Assembly: GCF_002906655.1 (NCBI RefSeq)
Contig: NZ_CP025794.1
Coordinates: 62,001 to 126,000 of the forward strand
Length of the DNA: 64,000 nucleotides
DNA from: Vibrio hyugaensis
GTDB taxonomy: Bacteria; Pseudomonadota; Gammaproteobacteria; Enterobacterales; Vibrionaceae
Reading direction: 5' to 3'
Part shown: one piece after another, positions 61,627 through 64,000 of the stretch
How positions within the stretch are numbered: the stretch's first letter is position 1
Layout: the number at the start of each line of letters is the position of its first letter
Program-made: the position numbers and the translations under genes
The notes under the pieces: generated by a model
What the model was told of the DNA's origin: nothing
What the model saw: the letters and a program-made list of their open reading frames with translations, nothing else
The model's database searches: none

Positions 61627-61888
61627 TAGTCAACGTTTACTATCGTGGACTGATGATGCTTGGGATGATTACCTGTATTGGCAAACTCAAGACAAGAAAA
61701 CACTCAAGCGCATCAACAAACTCATCAATGATGTTAAGCGCTCTCCATTTGAGGGCATCGGTAAACCAGAGCCGTTAAAAGAGAACTTATCCGGTTTTTG
61801 GTCTCGTCGTATTGATGACACTAATAGGCTTGTTTACGCAGTCGATAATCAAGCGATAACGATAATTTCGTGTCGTTACCACTACTAA
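61619..61888 (+). CDS. yoeB: YoeB mRNA interferase toxin
   Basis: 89 residues from the ATG at 61619, overlapping yefM by eight bases. LSWTDDAWDDYLYWQTQDKKTLKRINKLINDVKRSPFEGIGKPEPLKENLSGFWSRRIDDTNRLVYAVDNQAITIISCRYHY has the Txe/YoeB core, with E47 or E52, R65 or R66 and the final HY that form the ribosome-dependent RNase site. Translational overlap fits antitoxin-first control. Confidence 0.95.
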   Translation: MSSSQRLLSWTDDAWDDYLYWQTQDKKTLKRINKLINDVKRSPFEGIGKPEPLKENLSGFWSRRIDDTNRLVYAVDNQAITIISCRYHY

Positions 61889-61911
61889 ATCAGATTCAGC
61901 GTTCTGGCATC

Positions 61912-62033
61912 TAACAAACAATTTAAGAGTGATTCCCAACGCTTGACATTTTTCATTCCATCGTTGGGTTTTGTGTTTAAGGTGTAATGGTTCCGTTTCG
62001 TGGTAGCGTTGCTCACACCTTAATTGGGCGTTA
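61912..62033 (+). repeat. attC site, T5/T2 hybrid
   Basis: 122 bp; outer arms CAATTTAAG / CTTAATTG (T5) around a T2 body (TTTTTCATTCCATCGTTGGG). Closes yefM-yoeB; end match 8 of 9. Confidence 0.95.
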
Positions 62034-62460
62034 GTACGGGTTTGACACCAAAGGTCATAAGTTTTGGTGTTTATCTGTTTTGGCGCTCGTATTTACACCT
62101 TTCAGTTAGTGCCTTTCACGTTCTTTCCGGTGGCACTATATGCGGAGTGTTTGCTTTGATTTCACCGTTTACGGTTTCTAACTCTTAGCCTATTTCTTTG
62201 GCGCTTCTTCTCTTTCGTGGCTTTTACTAAGTCAGAATTGTCTTTCTTTGGTGTTGCTGTCGAAGTGCGAGGATCGAATCCTTTTCTAAGTTGAAGTCAG
62301 TAAAAGTAGGGGAGTTCAGTACGTTTTTCTCCTAGCCAACTTTCGTCTCTTAACCGAGTTTAAGTTTTGTAGCTGCCCGTCTCACTTCAGTGTTCAAGTA
62401 CTTTCATATCATCTCAATTTTCAATATCTTGGAGCGCATAAATAAAAGTAGCGCATGTAC
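62034..62460. other. ORF-less cassette family A, copy 10
   Basis: 427-bp body; first of three gene-less cassettes in a row that leave 62034-63613 without a gene. TTGACA kept. Confidence 0.85.
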
Positions 62461-62580
62461 TAACAAATTGCTTAAGAGTGATTCGTAACGCGTGGCATTT
62501 TTACTTTGCGGTGGCTTATGTGATTAAGGCGCCGTGCGGTAGCTTTTGTATGGCGTTACTCACACCTTAGCAAGGCGTTA
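62461..62580 (+). repeat. attC site, T7
   Basis: 120 bp; reads TATGGCGTTACTC for TATTGCGTTACTC. Closes A copy 10. Confidence 0.97.
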
Positions 62581-63080
62581 GTCGCCAGAAAAAGCTAGCA
62601 ATCAAAATCATGTTTCTAAGCTTAAAATTTGGCTGATGATTGTTTGCTATACAGGCTCTTCATCGATGGTCAAAACTCAGTTTCAGCTGTTTCAAATCCA
62701 AAGTTTTGCAAGTGTCCAAGCGGTTTTTTTGTTCTTTGGCGCTGACAGAACAGGGCAATCGAGCGTCTGTTCTTGGTTGCAACTCTGCCCGGTGAGTTTG
62801 TTGGTTCAAAAGCAGATCTACTCGCTGAAAAGTCGTCTTCTCTGGTGTTGTAAGTTCCACGTGGTTTCAGTGATTTTGTTGAAAGTCCGCACTGTGAGAT
62901 TGGTTTTCCAAAAGCGCTTTTTGGTGTTGTCAGTCCGTTTTCTGCGGCGCTGTTTTTTCTAAGTGGTTTCATTGAGTAGCCGCTTTGAGACTACGCCAGA
63001 CTTAAGTGCATCAAAACACATAAAGTTTGTTGTTTGCAAAGTTTAGTTCGGCTTAAAATTGTCGCTCGGTGCCTCGCGAC
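62581..63080. other. ORF-less cassette family C, copy 7
   Basis: 500-bp body, full length, with both direct repeats and the terminal GTCGC/GCGAC hairpin. Confidence 0.85.
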
Positions 63081-63200
63081 TAACAAACTGCTCAAGAGGG
63101 ATTCGCAACGCGTGGCATTTTTACTGTGCGTTGAATTTAGTGATTAAGGTGGTATGCGGCGGCTTCGGTATTGCGGTGCTCACCCCTTAGCAGGGCGTTA
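63081..63200 (+). repeat. attC site, T8
   Basis: 120 bp; inner stem GCGGTGCTC for GCGTTGCTC. Closes C copy 7. Confidence 0.97.
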
Positions 63201-63490
63201 TTTCCGCAACGGATCTCTCAGGCTGAATGTACGTGGTTGTAGCCTAAGAGTGAAAGTGGCGGGGTAATAGGTTGGAAAAGCGGCGAAAAGGGCGAATATT
63301 GGTCATTTCCATGCTAGCCTTAAAGCGCTTTAAGCGCACCTTAATATGGCGCAGCAATTAAAGAGTGACGCTAAAGCGATTTAAGGTAGTGAGCTGCCAA
63401 ATACTTCGGCTTCGATTTTTGCCTGCATACCGAAAATTCCTCGTCATATCAAAAGATTAGGCGTAAACATAGCCGACTTTAGTTGCGGAA
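63201..63490. other. ORF-less cassette family D, copy 4
   Basis: 290-bp body, by eye identical to copies 1 and 3. Confidence 0.85.
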
Positions 63491-63613
63491 TAACAAGACG
63501 TTCAAGGCGATTCGAAACGCATTGGGGTTTTAGTGCCTAAATAGGCACGGATTTATCAGAGTTTATTTTAGGTTAGGGTGGATCTGCGTCTCTCACACCT
63601 TAACTGCGCGTTA
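63491..63613 (+). repeat. attC site, T9
   Basis: 123 bp; closes D copy 4 and is the last attC in the window. Confidence 0.96.
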
Positions 63614-63639
63614 TGCGTTTTTACGAATATTGGTAGAGT

Positions 63640-64000
63640 ATGAAATTATCAGATTTTTCTATTGAGGCTCTAAAAGGTTTTGTCACAGGTGACGACTCAG
63701 ACGCTCCATATATGTCGGGTCCTGATCTGGTGAAGTTCTTCAATTTATTTGGTGTTAGGGACGTTTATTCTTTTCAAAATGGTGGTTTACCTGAATCAGC
63801 AAGCCGAAAAGATTATGCTCTGAAAACTGTAAAGTCTCTTAATGGGACTAATCAAATGAAGTTAATGGTTGAGGGGTTAGTTGATAGTCGGCGTTCAGAA
63901 AATTATGCAGAACTAGCCGTTGGCATTAACGAGATCATTAAGCACGAAGGTTACTCGTTAGAACAAAACTCTCTCGGTGTTTTTATTGTCTCAGGCTCTA
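63640..64000 (+). CDS. AbiJ-like N-terminal domain protein (partial)
   Basis: The frame opens at the ATG at 63640 and is still open at the window end after 120 codons. LKGFVTGD..., then YMSGPDLVKFFNLFGVRDVYSF (about 24-45), and a later LNGTNQMKLMVEGLVDSRR resemble the helical N-terminal domains that precede effector domains in AbiJ-type abortive-infection proteins. The effector part is outside the window. Weak ribosome binding site (TGGTAGAG). Confidence 0.6.
   Translation, partial: MKLSDFSIEALKGFVTGDDSDAPYMSGPDLVKFFNLFGVRDVYSFQNGGLPESASRKDYALKTVKSLNGTNQMKLMVEGLVDSRRSENYAELAVGINEIIKHEGYSLEQNSLGVFIVSGS

Noticed and set aside
115..63613. Regularly spaced repeats as a CRISPR array
   Set aside because: Repeat units of about 120 bp, spacers of 200-1400 bp and gene content fit attC sites, not CRISPR.

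Overview
The window lies wholly inside a very large cassette array of a sedentary chromosomal integron (superintegron), almost certainly from a Vibrio. 96 attC recombination sites sit head to tail in one orientation, about one every 670 bp. Most are 119-123 bp and resemble Vibrio VCR-type sites (TAACAA... to ...GCGTTA); eight are 91-bp short forms and one is atypical. No integron integrase, attI, transposase, tRNA, rRNA or CRISPR was seen, and the array runs off both ends. I cannot fix the species.

attC key used below, named by the complementary arms next to the TAACAA and GCGTTA ends. T1: CTGTTTAAGAGTG/CACACCTTAACAG. T1b: CTGTTCAAGAGGG/CACCCCTTAACAG. T2: GCATTTAAGAGTG/CACACCTTAATGC (T2s = the 91-bp short form). 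T3: GCGTTTAAGACGG/CCACTTAACGC. T4: TTGTTCAAG/CTTAACAA with a GGCACGCG/CGCGTGCC-type inner stem. T5: CAATTTAAG/CTTAATTG. T6: AAATTTAAG/CTTAATTT. T7: TTGCTTAAG/CTTAGCAA (all family A cassettes, plus relBE). T8: CTGCTCAAG/CTTAGCAG (most family B and C cassettes). T9: family D. The arms change in compensating pairs, as expected for a site recombined as a folded single strand.

Layout. About 67 cassettes carry genes, nearly all one per cassette on the + strand with a ribosome binding site just after the attC. Twenty genes take their stop codon from the TAA of the following attC. Four cassettes hold two genes: relBE (minus), ccdAB (minus), yefM-yoeB (plus), a beta-helix pair at 22.5-23.2 kb and an acidic peptide plus GIY-YIG protein at 32.6-33.2 kb make five in all. 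Three cassettes are reversed: relBE, ccdAB and a 2TM-domain gene. The other 28 cassettes have no convincing gene and fall into five repeated families: A (10 copies, about 427 bp), B (5, about 490 bp), C (7, about 500 bp), D (4, about 290 bp) and E (2, 460 bp).

Gene content is typical accessory material: seven GNAT acetyltransferases (one broken), a Vat/CatB-like acyltransferase, a HIT hydrolase, a MazG-like pyrophosphohydrolase, LysE, PPOX, VOC and Coa1-like proteins, several small membrane or exported proteins, three type II toxin-antitoxin systems, and many genes of kinds common in antiphage defence (ApeA-like HEPN, two other HEPN-like proteins, KAP NTPase, DUF4365, PIN/DUF4935, HNH, GIY-YIG, a trypsin-like protease, an AbiJ-like N-terminus).

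The most notable regulatory signals are these. A perfect CTGT-N8-ACAG LexA-type box lies inside the promoter spacer of the cassette at 43.4 kb. Both reversed toxin-antitoxin cassettes have a promoter whose -35 (TTGTTA) is the reverse complement of their own attC start, with a 17-bp spacer. An 11-bp inverted repeat overlaps the promoter of the P63C-domain gene. Two TGTACA hexamers flank the yefM promoter.
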